From: Nioella ostreopsis
GTDB lineage: Bacteria; Pseudomonadota; Alphaproteobacteria; Rhodobacterales; Rhodobacteraceae
DNA: 64,000 bases
NCBI RefSeq assembly: GCF_004000255.1
Contig: NZ_RCIQ01000013.1
Location: 62,001-126,000 of the forward strand
Reading direction: 5' to 3'
Below are positions 19,995 to 28,957 of this stretch, piece after piece. A program made the translations under genes and the position numbers. The notes below the pieces were generated by a model, which worked only from the letters and a program-made list of their open reading frames with translations, did no database searches and had not been told where the DNA came from. The stretch's first letter is position 1. Each line of letters begins with the position of its first letter.

Positions 19995-20936
19995 TCAGGT
20001 CCGTCGGGACTCAGTCGCGACGTTGACGTAATTGGCCCCGAAGATCAGCGCCGCCCCCAGAAAAACCGGCCATGTCAGCGGTTCGTCATACAGCACCATG
20101 CCGATGATGGCGATGACCGGCAGGCGGGCGAAATCAATCGGCAGCACGACCGTTGCAGGCGCCAGCGTCATCGCCGTGGTGATGCAGAAATGCGCTGTCA
20201 GCCCGCCCAGACCGATGACGATGATCCAGGGCATGCCTTCGGCTGTGGGCAGCGCGATATCGCCGTCGAAACCGGCGCAGACCAGCCCGAACAGCAGTTG
20301 CATCGTGGTCAGGTAGAACAGGATGCAGGTGACGCTGTGCCGGCGGGTCAACTGCTTGGTGAAGATGCCGGTCAGGGCAAAACAGACAGCGGCGCTGGCG
20401 GCGGTGAACGTGCCGAGCGACAGCGGCGTGGTGCCCGGCTGCGCCACGATCAGGATGCCGATGAAGCCACATAGAACGACACCGAGTTTTTTCAGCGTGA
20501 ACCGTTCCCCAAGCAGGAACGGGGCCAGCAGGATCACCCAGAGCGGGCTGGTGAATTCAAGCGCAAAGACCTGCGCAAGGGGGATCAGCGTCAGGGATGC
20601 AAACCACAGGTTCTGGCCGGCGAAATGGGCGATATTGCGGATGGCGTGACGGGGGAGATCGCGGGTTGTGATGTCGCCGAGATTGCCCCGCAGCGTGGCC
20701 ATCGACACGACGATCACCACCCCGATGACCGAGCGGTAGGTCATCATCTCGAACGTATCGAGGTCGCTGGACAGCGCCCGCCCTGCCACCGCCATGGCCG
20801 AGAAAGACACGATGGCCCCGATCATCCAGAGCGCGGCCAGCCCCGCCTGCGCGGGTTCGATCTCTATGCGATTGGCGGTCAACGGGGCAATCCTGTCAGA
20901 AACTGGCCCATTTCGGGCGATGCGGCGACCAGACAC
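19995..20936 (-). CDS. DMT-superfamily (EamA) transporter
   Basis: A second EamA-type exporter of up to 313 residues with about ten membrane helices. The first repeat is ALWMIGAIVSFSAMAVAGRAL and the second ends with LPVIAIIGMVLYDEPLTWPVFLGAALIFGANYVNV. The start is uncertain: the first codon of the open frame is a GTG at 20936, and an in-frame TTG 54 bases further in also has an AGGA-like site. Substrate unknown. It is only distantly similar to the EamA protein at 17706. Confidence 0.85.
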   Translation of the reverse strand: MSGRRIARNGPVSDRIAPLTANRIEIEPAQAGLAALWMIGAIVSFSAMAVAGRALSSDLDTFEMMTYRSVIGVVIVVSMATLRGNLGDITTRDLPRHAIRNIAHFAGQNLWFASLTLIPLAQVFALEFTSPLWVILLAPFLLGERFTLKKLGVVLCGFIGILIVAQPGTTPLSLGTFTAASAAVCFALTGIFTKQLTRRHSVTCILFYLTTMQLLFGLVCAGFDGDIALPTAEGMPWIIVIGLGGLTAHFCITTAMTLAPATVVLPIDFARLPVIAIIGMVLYDEPLTWPVFLGAALIFGANYVNVATESRRT

Positions 20937-20966
20937 CAGCCCCGCGCGCTTGGCAAGAGGCGGGGC

Positions 20967-21248
20967 TCAGTCAGTCAGGCCGGTGACGCTGTAGTCGCGC
21001 GGAATACCGGCGCTGATCCGGGCCCAGTCAGAGGCTTGCGTGCGGGTTTGATGGGCGCGGAAGGCATCGGAATCGGTGAATGCCTCGGCGACATTGAAAC
21101 GGCCGGGGATGGCGGGATCTTCGGTCACGTCGAAGCTGAGGCAGCCGGGTTCGTTGCGGGTCAGGCGGATATGCTCGACCAGCCCGGCGCGGATCTGCTC
21201 CAGCCGGTCCGCCGGTACGTCGATTTGGCCTTTGAGGGTGACAGTCAT
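20967..21248 (-). CDS. ABM-domain (antibiotic biosynthesis monooxygenase-like) protein
   Basis: A 93-residue dimeric alpha-beta-barrel-type protein. The sequence VTLKGQIDVPADRLEQIRAGLVEHIRLTRNEPGCLSFDV, then FNVAEAFTDSDAFRAHQ, is the ABM fold of YgiN-like quinol or heme-related monooxygenases. AGGAGATCGCGG lies before the ATG at 21248, which excludes a 36-residue upstream extension in frame. The reaction is not predictable. It diverges from msrB across 164 bp. Confidence 0.85.
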   Translation of the reverse strand: MTVTLKGQIDVPADRLEQIRAGLVEHIRLTRNEPGCLSFDVTEDPAIPGRFNVAEAFTDSDAFRAHQTRTQASDWARISAGIPRDYSVTGLTD

Positions 21249-21412
21249 CCGCGATCTCCTGTGTTGCCGAGAGGTTGGTAGCCCCGGCGATCCCGATGGG
21301 CCAGAGGAATTGTTGCAAATGCCCCTCGGTCTCGTGATCATGGCGGGTCTGGGCAAATGGCTCTGCCAGCCCCATATCCTGCGCTGGACGACTGAAACGG
21401 AGGGACCGCCCC

Positions 21413-21853
21413 ATGAGCTACGCCAAGACCGACGACGCCCTTTCCCGCCTGACCCCGGAACAATACCGCGTCACACAGGAAAACGGCACGGAGCGGCCGT
21501 TTTCGGGAGAGTATGACCAGCATTTCGAGCCGGGCCTCTACGTGGACGTGGTGTCGGGCGAGCCGCTATTCGCATCATCGCAGAAGTTCAATTCCGGCTG
21601 CGGCTGGCCGTCTTTCGCCAAGCCGGTGGAACATGCCCATGTGGTGGAACTGCGCGACACGACGCATGGCATGATCCGCACCGAGGTGCGGTCTGCCCAT
21701 GGCGACAGCCACCTTGGCCATGTCTTCCCCGATGGCCCGCGCGAGATGGGGGGCTTGCGCTATTGCATCAACTCCGCCTCGTTGCGCTTTGTTCCCAAAG
21801 GGGAAATGGAGGCCGAGGGCTACGGGGCCTATCTGGATCAGGTAGAGGGCTGA
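21413..21853 (+). CDS. msrB: Peptide-methionine (R)-S-oxide reductase, zinc-free type
   Basis: Reduces the R-sulfoxide of methionine in oxidised proteins. The 146 residues include SGCGWPSF (resolving Cys63), [12 protein letters not shown] and the catalytic Cys118 in [11 protein letters not shown]. The two CxxC zinc motifs of the zinc-binding subclass are missing: the first position reads [23 protein letters not shown] precedes the ATG. A copy of the dispersed 3' repeat follows the stop. Confidence 0.95.
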   Translation: MSYAKTDDALSRLTPEQYRVTQENGTERPFSGEYDQHFEPGLYVDVVSGEPLFASSQKFNSGCGWPSFAKPVEHAHVVELRDTTHGMIRTEVRSAHGDSHLGHVFPDGPREMGGLRYCINSASLRFVPKGEMEAEGYGAYLDQVEG

Positions 21854-21863
21854 GCGTCTTGGG

Positions 21864-21937
21864 TTTCGCCGCCTTCGGCGTCGACCCGCCGGGGGCTCTG
21901 CCCCCGGACCCCCGAGGTATTTTGACCAAGATGAAAG
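21864..21937 (+). repeat. Dispersed intergenic repeat, copy 1
   Basis: The block runs TTTCGCCGCC, a GGCGTCGACCC core, a GGGGGCTCTGCCCCC hairpin, then CCCCCGAGGTATTTT and ACCAAGATGAAAG. It fills the gap between the converging msrB and guaA genes. Matching copies lie at 34518-34594 (inverted) and 48718-48839, and a diverged one at 31331-31504. Confidence 0.8.
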
Positions 21938-21967
21938 AGGGCGCCGCGCGTTAACCTTAACGGAGCG

Positions 21968-23539
21968 TTATTCCAGCTCGATGGTACCCGGCGGTTTCGA
22001 GGTGCAGTCGTAGAAGACCCGGTTCACGCCCTTGACCTCGTTGATGATCCGGGTTGAGGTTTCCGACAGGAAGTCATGGCTGAACGGGTAGTAATCCGCC
22101 GTCATGCCGTCGACAGAGGTCACGGCGCGTAGCGCCAGCGCATAGTCATAGGTGCGCCCGTCGCCCATCACGCCAACGGTCCGCATCGGCAGAATCGCGG
22201 CAAAGGCCTGCCAGATCTCGTCATAGAGACCGTGCTTGCGGATCTGGTCGATATAGACCGCATCGGCCTTGCGCAGAATCTCCAGCTTGTCGCGGGTGAT
22301 CTCGCCGGGGCAGCGGATGGCGAGGCCGGGACCGGGGAAGGGGTGACGCCCGATGAAGCTGGCGGGCAGGCCCAGTTCGTGGCCCAAAGCGCGGACCTCG
22401 TCCTTGAAGAGCTCGCGTAGCGGTTCGACCAGTTTCAGGCCCATCTTCTCGGGCAGGCCGCCGACATTGTGGTGGCTCTTGATGGTCACCGACGGGCCAC
22501 CGGAAAAGCTTACCGATTCAATGACATCAGGGTAGAGCGTGCCTTGCGCCAGGAACTCCGCCCCCTCGATCGTATCGGCATATTTCTGGAACACGTCGAT
22601 GAAGAGCCTGCCGATGATCTTGCGCTTGGTCTCGGGGTCGGAAACGCCCTCCAACTCGCCCAGAAACAGATCGCTTTCATCCGCGTGAATGAGGTTCAAG
22701 TTGTAGTTGTCGCGGAACATCGCGACGACCTGTTCGGCCTCGTTGAGACGCAAGAGGCCATGATCGACGAAGACGCAGGTCAGCTGGTCGCCGATGGCCT
22801 CGTGCAGCAGGATGCCGGTCACGGAACTGTCGACGCCGCCGGAGAGCGCACAGATCACCTTCCTGTCGCCCACCTGTTCGCGGATCTTCGCGATCATCTC
22901 TTCGCGATAGGCGCCCATGGTCCAGTCGCCGATGAATCCGGCGAGTTTGACAAAGTTCTCGTAGAGCGTCGCGCCATTGGGGGTGTGGTGCACTTCGGGA
23001 TGGAACTGCACCGCATAGAAATGGCGGCTGGTGTCGGCGGTGATGGCGAAGGGCGCGCCGGGCGAGGTGCCGTAGACCTCGAAGCCCGGGGCAATCTCGG
23101 CCACATGGTCGCCATGGCTCATCCAGACCTGTTCCTTGCCGGACCCGTCCAGGAACCAGCCTGCCAGCAGATCGACATGCGCGTCAGAGGGCGTGACATA
23201 GGCGCGGCCGAATTCGGCGGTGGCGTGCTCGCCCGCCTCTACCCGGCCGCCCAGATCATGCATCATCACCTGCTGGCCATAGCAGATGCCCAGGATCGGC
23301 ACGCCAAGCGTATAGGCCGATTGCGGCGGGCGCGGGCTGCCAGAGCGCATCACGCTGTCGGGGCCGCCGGAAAAGATGATGGCCTTGGGCGCGAAGTCGG
23401 CCAGGAACGCATCGGTCACGTTCTGGTAGGGGTGGATTTCGCAATAGACATTCAGCTCTCGCAGGCGGCGCGCAATCAGCTGCGTCACCTGGCTGCCGAA
23501 GTCGATGATGAGAAGGCGGTCATGAGAGGTGCTGGTCAT
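21968..23539 (-). CDS. guaA: GMP synthase (glutamine-hydrolysing)
   Basis: Converts XMP to GMP with ATP and glutamine. The 523 residues hold an N-terminal class I glutamine amidotransferase (nucleophile Cys86 in ILGICYGQQ, His in FHPEVHHT), an ATP-pyrophosphatase domain with the P-loop [10 protein letters not shown], and the C-terminal dimerisation domain ending PPGTIELE. The ATG at 23539 ([17 protein letters not shown]) is preferred over an in-frame upstream start because the fold begins there. Together with guaB further on, both GMP-branch enzymes are in the window but not linked. Confidence 0.97.
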   Translation of the reverse strand: MTSTSHDRLLIIDFGSQVTQLIARRLRELNVYCEIHPYQNVTDAFLADFAPKAIIFSGGPDSVMRSGSPRPPQSAYTLGVPILGICYGQQVMMHDLGGRVEAGEHATAEFGRAYVTPSDAHVDLLAGWFLDGSGKEQVWMSHGDHVAEIAPGFEVYGTSPGAPFAITADTSRHFYAVQFHPEVHHTPNGATLYENFVKLAGFIGDWTMGAYREEMIAKIREQVGDRKVICALSGGVDSSVTGILLHEAIGDQLTCVFVDHGLLRLNEAEQVVAMFRDNYNLNLIHADESDLFLGELEGVSDPETKRKIIGRLFIDVFQKYADTIEGAEFLAQGTLYPDVIESVSFSGGPSVTIKSHHNVGGLPEKMGLKLVEPLRELFKDEVRALGHELGLPASFIGRHPFPGPGLAIRCPGEITRDKLEILRKADAVYIDQIRKHGLYDEIWQAFAAILPMRTVGVMGDGRTYDYALALRAVTSVDGMTADYYPFSHDFLSETSTRIINEVKGVNRVFYDCTSKPPGTIELE

Positions 23540-23597
23540 GCGCCAGCCAATAGGCGCGGGAGGGGTTTTGTGCAAGCGGGATTGACGCCGGATCGGG

Positions 23598-24140
23598 CTA
23601 TTCGCCCAGAAGATCGGCCAGCCCGTCGGGGAAGAGCTGCATCCGGCCCGCGCGGGCCTTTTCCAGAGAGACCCATTTCGCGGTCATCTCGGGGCCGTCG
23701 CCCTCGCGGAACGCCAGTTGGTCGGCCTCGTAGAGCGTGTCATTGGTAAAGCGGGCAGCAAGGACGAAGACGATTTCATGGCCCGCCATGCCTTCATGTT
23801 CGAAGAGGTTTTCAAGAACGCCGAGGGGCCGGATATCGGTGATCTCCTGCTCCGATTCCTCCCGGATTTCCCGCGCCAGCGCCTCCGCGGCCCGTTCGCC
23901 GAATTCGATGGCTCCACCAAGCGGGCGCCATCCCTTGATGGTGCCGTCGTCACTATGGACAGGTCCGCAAAGGATTTGCCCGTCACGTTGGAAAATCCCG
24001 ACAGCCAGCGTGCGCACATGTGCTGCGGGCCGCCAAGGGCGCGGGGCTTCGGCCACGGGCGGGCGGGGGCCGACCGGATTGGCGCCGTGGTCGTGGCCGC
24101 AGCCGCAGGCCGGGTCGTGACAGCTGTGATCGTGGGGCAT
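23598..24140 (-). CDS. Nudix hydrolase with His/Cys-rich N-terminus
   Basis: A 180-residue pyrophosphohydrolase. The Nudix box starts at Gly76 and keeps Glu82, Arg90-Glu91 and Glu94-Glu95, but the usual last Gly is Glu97. The first 18 residues hold His at 3, 5, 8, 16 and 18 and Cys at 7, 12 and 14, which looks like a soft-metal-binding head. GAGGAG precedes the ATG at 24140; longer in-frame extensions read through non-coding DNA. The substrate is unknown. It diverges from the MttB-family gene. Confidence 0.85.
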   Translation of the reverse strand: MPHDHSCHDPACGCGHDHGANPVGPRPPVAEAPRPWRPAAHVRTLAVGIFQRDGQILCGPVHSDDGTIKGWRPLGGAIEFGERAAEALAREIREESEQEITDIRPLGVLENLFEHEGMAGHEIVFVLAARFTNDTLYEADQLAFREGDGPEMTAKWVSLEKARAGRMQLFPDGLADLLGE

Positions 24141-24185
24141 GGGCGGTCTCCTCGGTCCAAGGGCTACAAGCCAGGCGCCGCGCGG

Positions 24186-24217
24186 GCAAGGGCAAGCTTG
24201 GGGGCTCTTGCCCTTGC
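24186..24217. repeat. Perfect 11-bp inverted repeat in the nudix-mttB intergenic region
   Basis: GCAAGGGCAAG at 24186-24196 is mirrored by CTTGCCCTTGC at 24207-24217 around a 10-base loop. No T run follows on the plus strand. It lies between two diverging genes, so it may be a leader hairpin or operator rather than a terminator. Confidence 0.6.
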
Positions 24218-24374
24218 GCATACAGCCCGGAAGGGGCGCGCCAACCGGCTTTTCGACCCGGTCGCATGCAGGTGATGTCGCTTTTTCCCCGCATTCGCCG
24301 CAAATCACACGCGGTTGCCCCCCGCCGCTTTGTATCACAGCTGAAACATCCCCCCCTGTGAGAGGAACCAAGCG

Positions 24375-25922
24375 ATGAGTGATGCAGCAACCGCCCGACG
24401 CCGGGGACGTGGTGGTGGCGGGGCCGCCCGCCGCGCCGAACGCAGTGCCGTCAGCATCGAGACCGCCCGGTATATCGAACGGAACATTCCGAATTTCGAG
24501 GTGCTGACCGAAGAGGCGCTGGAGATCATCGAGGCCAATGCCGAAACGGTGCTGGAAGAGATCGGCGTCAATTTTGTCGACAATCCCGCCGCATTGGACC
24601 GTTGGCGCGAGGCGGGGGCCGATGTGGATGGCGAACGGGTGCGCCTGCCCAAGGGGCTTGCGCGAAAGCTGTGCTCTACCGCGCCCTCGCACTTCACGCA
24701 GCACGCCCGCAACCCTGAGCGCAATGTCGAGATTGGCGGCCGCAATCTTGTGCTTGCCCCGGTTTACGGCCCGCCCTTCGTGCAGGACATGAACGGTGGC
24801 CGCCGCTATGCCACGATGCAGGATTTCCAGGACTTCGTGAAACTGGGCTACATGTCCAAATGGCTGCACCATTCGGGGGGCACCGTCTGCGAACCCACGG
24901 ATATTCCGGTGAACAAGCGCCATCTGGACATGCTCTACGCCCATATGTCGCTGTCGGACAAACCCTATATGGGGTCGGTGACAGAGCCATCGCGGGCGGT
25001 CGATTCCATCGAGATGTCCAAGATCCTGTTCGGCGATCAGTTCGTGCAGGACAACACGGTGATGACCTCGCTGATCAACATCAACTCACCGCTGACCTTC
25101 GATTCGATCATGATGGGCGCGCTGGAACATTACGCCGCCCACAATCAGGCCGCGATCATCTCTCCCTTCATCGTCGGCGGGGCCATGGCGCCGGTGTCGA
25201 TTGCTGGGACGCTGACGCAGGTTCTGGCCGAGGTGCTGGCAGGCGTGGCCTACAGTCAGTTGATCCGCCCCGGTGCGCCGGTCATCTTCGGGGCTTTCGT
25301 GACCTCGATCGACATGAACTCCGGCGCGCCCACCTTCGGCACGCCCGAGGCGTCGCATATCACCATGGGTGCGGGCCAGTTGGCGCGGCGTCTGGGGCTG
25401 CCCTACCGCTCCGCCGGGTCCTTCAACGGCTCGAAACTGCCCGATGCGCAGGCGGGCTATGAGACGGCGAATTCGCTGAACATGGGTCTGCTGGCGGGTG
25501 TGAACTTCATGCTGCATTCCTGCGGGTGGCTGGAAGGGGGCCTTGTGTCCAGCTTCGAGAAATTCGTGATGGATGCCGATCAGCTTGGCGCGCTGCATCA
25601 TTTCGCCCGCGGCGTCAGCATCGACGAAAACGCCCAGGCCATGGATGCGATCCGCGAGGTGGGCCCCGGCGGACACTACCTCGGTTGCGCCCATACCCAG
25701 GCCAATTTCAAGTCCAGTTTCTGGCGGTCGGACCTGCTGGATTACAAACCGTTCGAAACCTGGGCCGATGAAGGCAGCCGGGACACGATGGCGCTGGCCA
25801 ATGCGCGGGTGCGCAAGCTGCTGGCCGACTACCAGCAACCGGCGCTGGACCCGGCCATCGACGAGGCACTGCGCGCCTTTGTGGCCAAGCGCAAGGAAGA
25901 GATGCCGGACGCATCCTACTGA
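24375..25922 (+). CDS. MttB-family trimethylamine/quaternary-amine methyltransferase (no pyrrolysine)
   Basis: A 515-residue TIM-barrel protein of the trimethylamine methyltransferase superfamily. Such enzymes move a methyl group from an amine to a corrinoid protein. Family blocks include YIERNIPNFEVLTEEALEIIE, LHHSGGTVCEPTDIPVN, YMGSVTEPSRAVD and GSFNGSKLPDAQAGYETANSLNMGLLAG. There is no in-frame UAG, so it belongs with MtgB-like proteins, whose characterised members use glycine betaine or related quaternary amines. Residues 8-23 are Arg/Gly-rich. GAGAGGAA precedes the ATG. Partner genes lie at 41.7-47.3 kb. Substrate unproven. Confidence 0.88.
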   Translation: MSDAATARRRGRGGGGAARRAERSAVSIETARYIERNIPNFEVLTEEALEIIEANAETVLEEIGVNFVDNPAALDRWREAGADVDGERVRLPKGLARKLCSTAPSHFTQHARNPERNVEIGGRNLVLAPVYGPPFVQDMNGGRRYATMQDFQDFVKLGYMSKWLHHSGGTVCEPTDIPVNKRHLDMLYAHMSLSDKPYMGSVTEPSRAVDSIEMSKILFGDQFVQDNTVMTSLININSPLTFDSIMMGALEHYAAHNQAAIISPFIVGGAMAPVSIAGTLTQVLAEVLAGVAYSQLIRPGAPVIFGAFVTSIDMNSGAPTFGTPEASHITMGAGQLARRLGLPYRSAGSFNGSKLPDAQAGYETANSLNMGLLAGVNFMLHSCGWLEGGLVSSFEKFVMDADQLGALHHFARGVSIDENAQAMDAIREVGPGGHYLGCAHTQANFKSSFWRSDLLDYKPFETWADEGSRDTMALANARVRKLLADYQQPALDPAIDEALRAFVAKRKEEMPDASY

Positions 25923-25932
25923 GCCTGCGGGC

Positions 25933-26184
25933 CTAGATCGCCTGCGCGGTCTGGGCCACCAGCATCACGGCGATCAGCAGATCCACATGGCGGCGGGGCG
26001 AGTAATCAGCCTCGCCGTCCTTGCGTTTGCGGTCCATCTCCGATTCCTCCGACAACAGCCGCGCCAAGCCAGCGCGGGGCAGTGCGCGACCGCTGCGCAA
26101 CAGCGATCTGGCGCCGATGCTGGCCGCCTGAACCAGAAGGCGCGGGCGGGTCAGGGTGGAAAGGTCTTGGGGCATGTCGGTCAT
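25933..26184 (-). CDS. DUF6477-type small protein
   Basis: An 83-residue protein of a Rhodobacterales-specific family. The recognisable blocks are LTRPRLLVQAASIGARSL at the start and the C-terminal GEADYSPRRHVDLLIAVMLVAQ. It has no membrane helix or catalytic motif that I can see. It converges on the MttB-family gene and diverges from the DUF6456 gene. Function unknown; family named from memory. Confidence 0.7.
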   Translation of the reverse strand: MTDMPQDLSTLTRPRLLVQAASIGARSLLRSGRALPRAGLARLLSEESEMDRKRKDGEADYSPRRHVDLLIAVMLVAQTAQAI

Positions 26185-26325
26185 GTCTGGGCTCCTGCCT
26201 TGGTCGGGTGAGTCGCCCTCAGCATGGCCCGACCGGGCAGGGTGTTGCGTTGCCTTCGCGACCCCCGTTCGGTGTTCTGTGTTTGTTTACGAAATGGAAA
26301 CAATTAGGGCCAAATTGCGGGGATT

Positions 26326-26340
26326 TTAACCAAACAGTAA
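26326..26340. promoter_or_regulatory. Near-consensus CtrA box upstream of the DUF6456 gene
   Basis: TTAA-CCAAACA-GTAA matches the CtrA consensus TTAA-N7-TTAA with one mismatch in the second half site. It lies in AT-rich DNA, 58 bp before the DUF6456 start. Confidence 0.4.
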
Positions 26341-26398
26341 TCAATACTCCCAAAGGCTTGCGGGGCTTATCCACAGCAGACGCGCCCGGAGGCCCGCA

Positions 26399-27538
26399 AT
26401 GACAGGTGATGTGACGAACAGTTCAGGACAGGCCGTTTATCCCGGCTGGTTGCCGGAAAACGCGCGCAATTACCTCGATCACGTGGGTTGCGGCACATCC
26501 TTGCGGGACATCGCGCGCAGGAAAGGGTGCCACCCGTCCACCATCGGCCGCCGCGTGCGTGCCGTCGAGGCGCGGCGCGAAGACCCGCTGGTCGATGAGG
26601 CGCTGACCGCGCTTCAGGCTTGCTGTGTTTCCAGTTCAGAAACAATTAACCAGTTCGAGGAGCATCTCCCTATGACAGCACCCCTGAGGCCACCCCTGGT
26701 TTCCGACGACACCACCGTCAACCGGGAAGCCCGCCGCATCCTGCGCAGGCTGTGTGAAAAAGAGGCCACCCTGGTGCTGGCGCAGGACATGGACAAGGCG
26801 ATTGTCCTGCGTAAGGGCAGCGATGGCAGCCAGACCCGCACCGCCGTTCTGGACCGCAAGGTGGCCCATGCCTTCGCGCTGAAGGATTGGATCCAGACCG
26901 CCAAACAGGGCCGGGTCAGCATCTACACGATCACCGAGGCGGGCAAGTCGGCGTTGAAACGGCTGATCGAGGAAGACCGCAAGCGCCGCCGCGCGCCGAT
27001 GGAAATGGCCGAGGCCGCCACGCCCTTCCTCGCGCAACATCAGACCTGGGGCGAAAAGCCGGTAAAACAGGAGGACGGGACGATCCGCAAGATGCGGATA
27101 AACCTGGCGGAATCCCCGCTGGCCATGCTGGCACGACGCAAGGGGGCCGACGGCAAACCCTTCCTGACCATGGATCTTGTACAGGCGGGTGAAAAGCTGC
27201 GTGAGGATTTTGAGCGCGCTCAGATGGGGCCGCGCGTGGCGCAGAACTGGGACAGGTTCCTGACCGGCGGCGACCGGGGGGCGGGCTTTTCCGATGGCGG
27301 GATCGGCGAGGGCCCAAGCGCCGCGCGTGACCGGGTGGCTCGGGCCGTTGATGACATGGGGCCGGGCTTGGCCGATGTGGTCATGCGGGTCTGCTGTTTC
27401 CTCGAAGGGCTGGAATCTGCGGAAAAGCGGCTCGGATGGTCGGCAAGGTCGGGCAAGATCGTGTTGAAGATCGGGTTGCAGCGCTTGCTGAAACACTACA
27501 ACGAGGTTTACGGTTTTGTTCCCGCCTCGCTCGATTGA
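26399..27538 (+). CDS. DUF6456 helix-turn-helix protein
   Basis: A 379-residue protein conserved in Rhodobacterales. The N-terminus contains an HTH-like segment (RNYLDHVGCGTSLRDIARRKGCHPSTIGRRVRAVEAR). A central winged-helix-like part follows (RVSIYTITEAGKSALKRLIEEDRKRR). The C-terminal DUF6456 domain contains ESPLAMLARRKGADGKPFL and DVVMRVCCFLEGLESAEKRLGWSARSGKIVLKIGLQRLLKHY. It looks like a DNA-binding protein of unknown role. A CtrA-like box upstream suggests a tie to the CckA-CtrA regulon. A terminator follows the gene. Confidence 0.8.
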   Translation: MTGDVTNSSGQAVYPGWLPENARNYLDHVGCGTSLRDIARRKGCHPSTIGRRVRAVEARREDPLVDEALTALQACCVSSSETINQFEEHLPMTAPLRPPLVSDDTTVNREARRILRRLCEKEATLVLAQDMDKAIVLRKGSDGSQTRTAVLDRKVAHAFALKDWIQTAKQGRVSIYTITEAGKSALKRLIEEDRKRRRAPMEMAEAATPFLAQHQTWGEKPVKQEDGTIRKMRINLAESPLAMLARRKGADGKPFLTMDLVQAGEKLREDFERAQMGPRVAQNWDRFLTGGDRGAGFSDGGIGEGPSAARDRVARAVDDMGPGLADVVMRVCCFLEGLESAEKRLGWSARSGKIVLKIGLQRLLKHYNEVYGFVPASLD

Positions 27539-27607
27539 TGCTATTTTGGAAACGATAGGCGCGGGGGCCGTTTCCGAAACCTCTCCCTGAATTCCTCCGC
27601 CACCTTG

Positions 27608-27641
27608 CCGCCCGCCCTGTTCAGGGTCGGGCGGTTTCTTT
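27608..27641 (+). terminator. Hairpin terminator between converging genes
   Basis: CCGCCC at 27608-27613 pairs with GGGCGG at 27629-27634, and an inner CCCTG/CAGGG stem extends it. TTTCTTT follows on the plus strand. It ends the DUF6456 unit. Confidence 0.75.
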
Positions 27642-27647
27642 GCGGGA

Positions 27648-28868
27648 TCAGGCCTCTTTCGGGCGCAGCGCCAGCCAGATCAGCGCGCCGCCCGCCAGCG
27701 CCAGGAAGGGGATCATCGCAAGATTTACGGAGGTCCAGCCAGCCGTGACAGACCCGCCCGCGCAGTTCATCAAGCCGCCCGAGGCCAGCGAGGCGATGGT
27801 CACGCAGCCAAAGACAATGGCGTCATTCATCCCCTGCACCCGGCCCCGTTCCTCTGGTGCATGGGCGCTTTGCAGCATCGCGGTCGCGCCGATGAAGCCG
27901 AAATTCCAGCCAAGACCCAGCAGGATGAGCGCGATATAGAAGTTTTCCAGCTCCACCCCCATCAGCGCCACACTGCCCGCACCGGCCAGGATGAAGAGGC
28001 CAAGCGCCACGATATTGGTGGTGCCGAAGCGCGCGATCAGGTGGCCGGTGAAGAAGGAGGGGATGAACATCGCCAGCACATGCGCCGACACGATATCGGC
28101 CGCCGTATCCTGTTCATACCCGCAGCCCACGACGGCCAGCGGTGTCGAGGTCATCACAAGGTTCATCAGCGCGTAAGAGACCATGGCGCAGATGATCGCC
28201 ACGACGATCTTGGGGTCGCGCAACAGCTCGCCCCGCGTCCGCCCGGCCGGGTCGCCCTCGGCCCGCATCGGTGGTTTCGGGATGTCGAGGAAGAAAAACA
28301 GCAACATGCCGCCCAGATTCAGCGCAATGATGGTCAGGTAGATTCCAAGAAAGGGAATCACCGTCGCGTCATTGGTCAGTTTCACCAGCTGCGGCCCGAT
28401 GATCGCCGAGGCCAGCCCGCCCGCCATGACATAGGAAATCGCCTTGGGGCGGAAGCTTTCCGACGCCGTGTCCGAGGCTGCGAAACGGTAGAACCCCTGT
28501 GCCGACATGTAGATGCCGGCCAGGTAGGACCCGACCAGGAAGATCAGGAAATTGTCCACGTAAAGCCCATAGGCCGACACCGTCGCCCCAGCCGCGCCGC
28601 CTAGCGTGCCGATGGAGAACCCAAGCTTTCGGCCGAAACGCTGCATGGTGTTCGACATCCACGGCGCAGTGGTCATCGAGCCGAACACAATGAGAGAGAT
28701 CGGCAGCGTCGCAAGGCACGGATTCGGGGCCAGCATCTGCCCGGCCAGCCCGCCCACGACGAACATCATCGGCATCTGACTGCCCAGAATCGCCTGCGCG
28801 GCCACGAGGACGATCACATTGCGCCAGGCGCGTCGGTCGTCGGGGGGGGAATGAACTGCGTCAACCAT
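27648..28868 (-). CDS. Major facilitator superfamily transporter
   Basis: A 406-residue inner-membrane protein with about twelve hydrophobic helices. The MFS loop between helices 2 and 3 reads MQRFGRKLGFSIGTLGG, and a second-half counterpart lies near LIARFGTTNIVALGLFILAGAG. The central loop (DIPKPPMRAEGDPAGRTRGELLRDPKIVVAI) is the expected cytoplasmic linker. The substrate cannot be assigned. It is followed by the DUF6456 terminator region and preceded by a ureohydrolase gene on the same strand, 89 bp away. Confidence 0.9.
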   Translation of the reverse strand: MVDAVHSPPDDRRAWRNVIVLVAAQAILGSQMPMMFVVGGLAGQMLAPNPCLATLPISLIVFGSMTTAPWMSNTMQRFGRKLGFSIGTLGGAAGATVSAYGLYVDNFLIFLVGSYLAGIYMSAQGFYRFAASDTASESFRPKAISYVMAGGLASAIIGPQLVKLTNDATVIPFLGIYLTIIALNLGGMLLFFFLDIPKPPMRAEGDPAGRTRGELLRDPKIVVAIICAMVSYALMNLVMTSTPLAVVGCGYEQDTAADIVSAHVLAMFIPSFFTGHLIARFGTTNIVALGLFILAGAGSVALMGVELENFYIALILLGLGWNFGFIGATAMLQSAHAPEERGRVQGMNDAIVFGCVTIASLASGGLMNCAGGSVTAGWTSVNLAMIPFLALAGGALIWLALRPKEA

Positions 28869-28957
28869 GTTGAAATCGCTAGACCCGTTTTTCGACGAAG
28901 GGAAGAGGGTCAGGGCAAAATACTTGCCCTGTTAACTCATCTGAAAAAGCGGGTCAG

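Noticed and set aside
24375-25922. Pyrrolysine-containing MttB
   Set aside because: There is no in-frame UAG and no pyl genes are visible.
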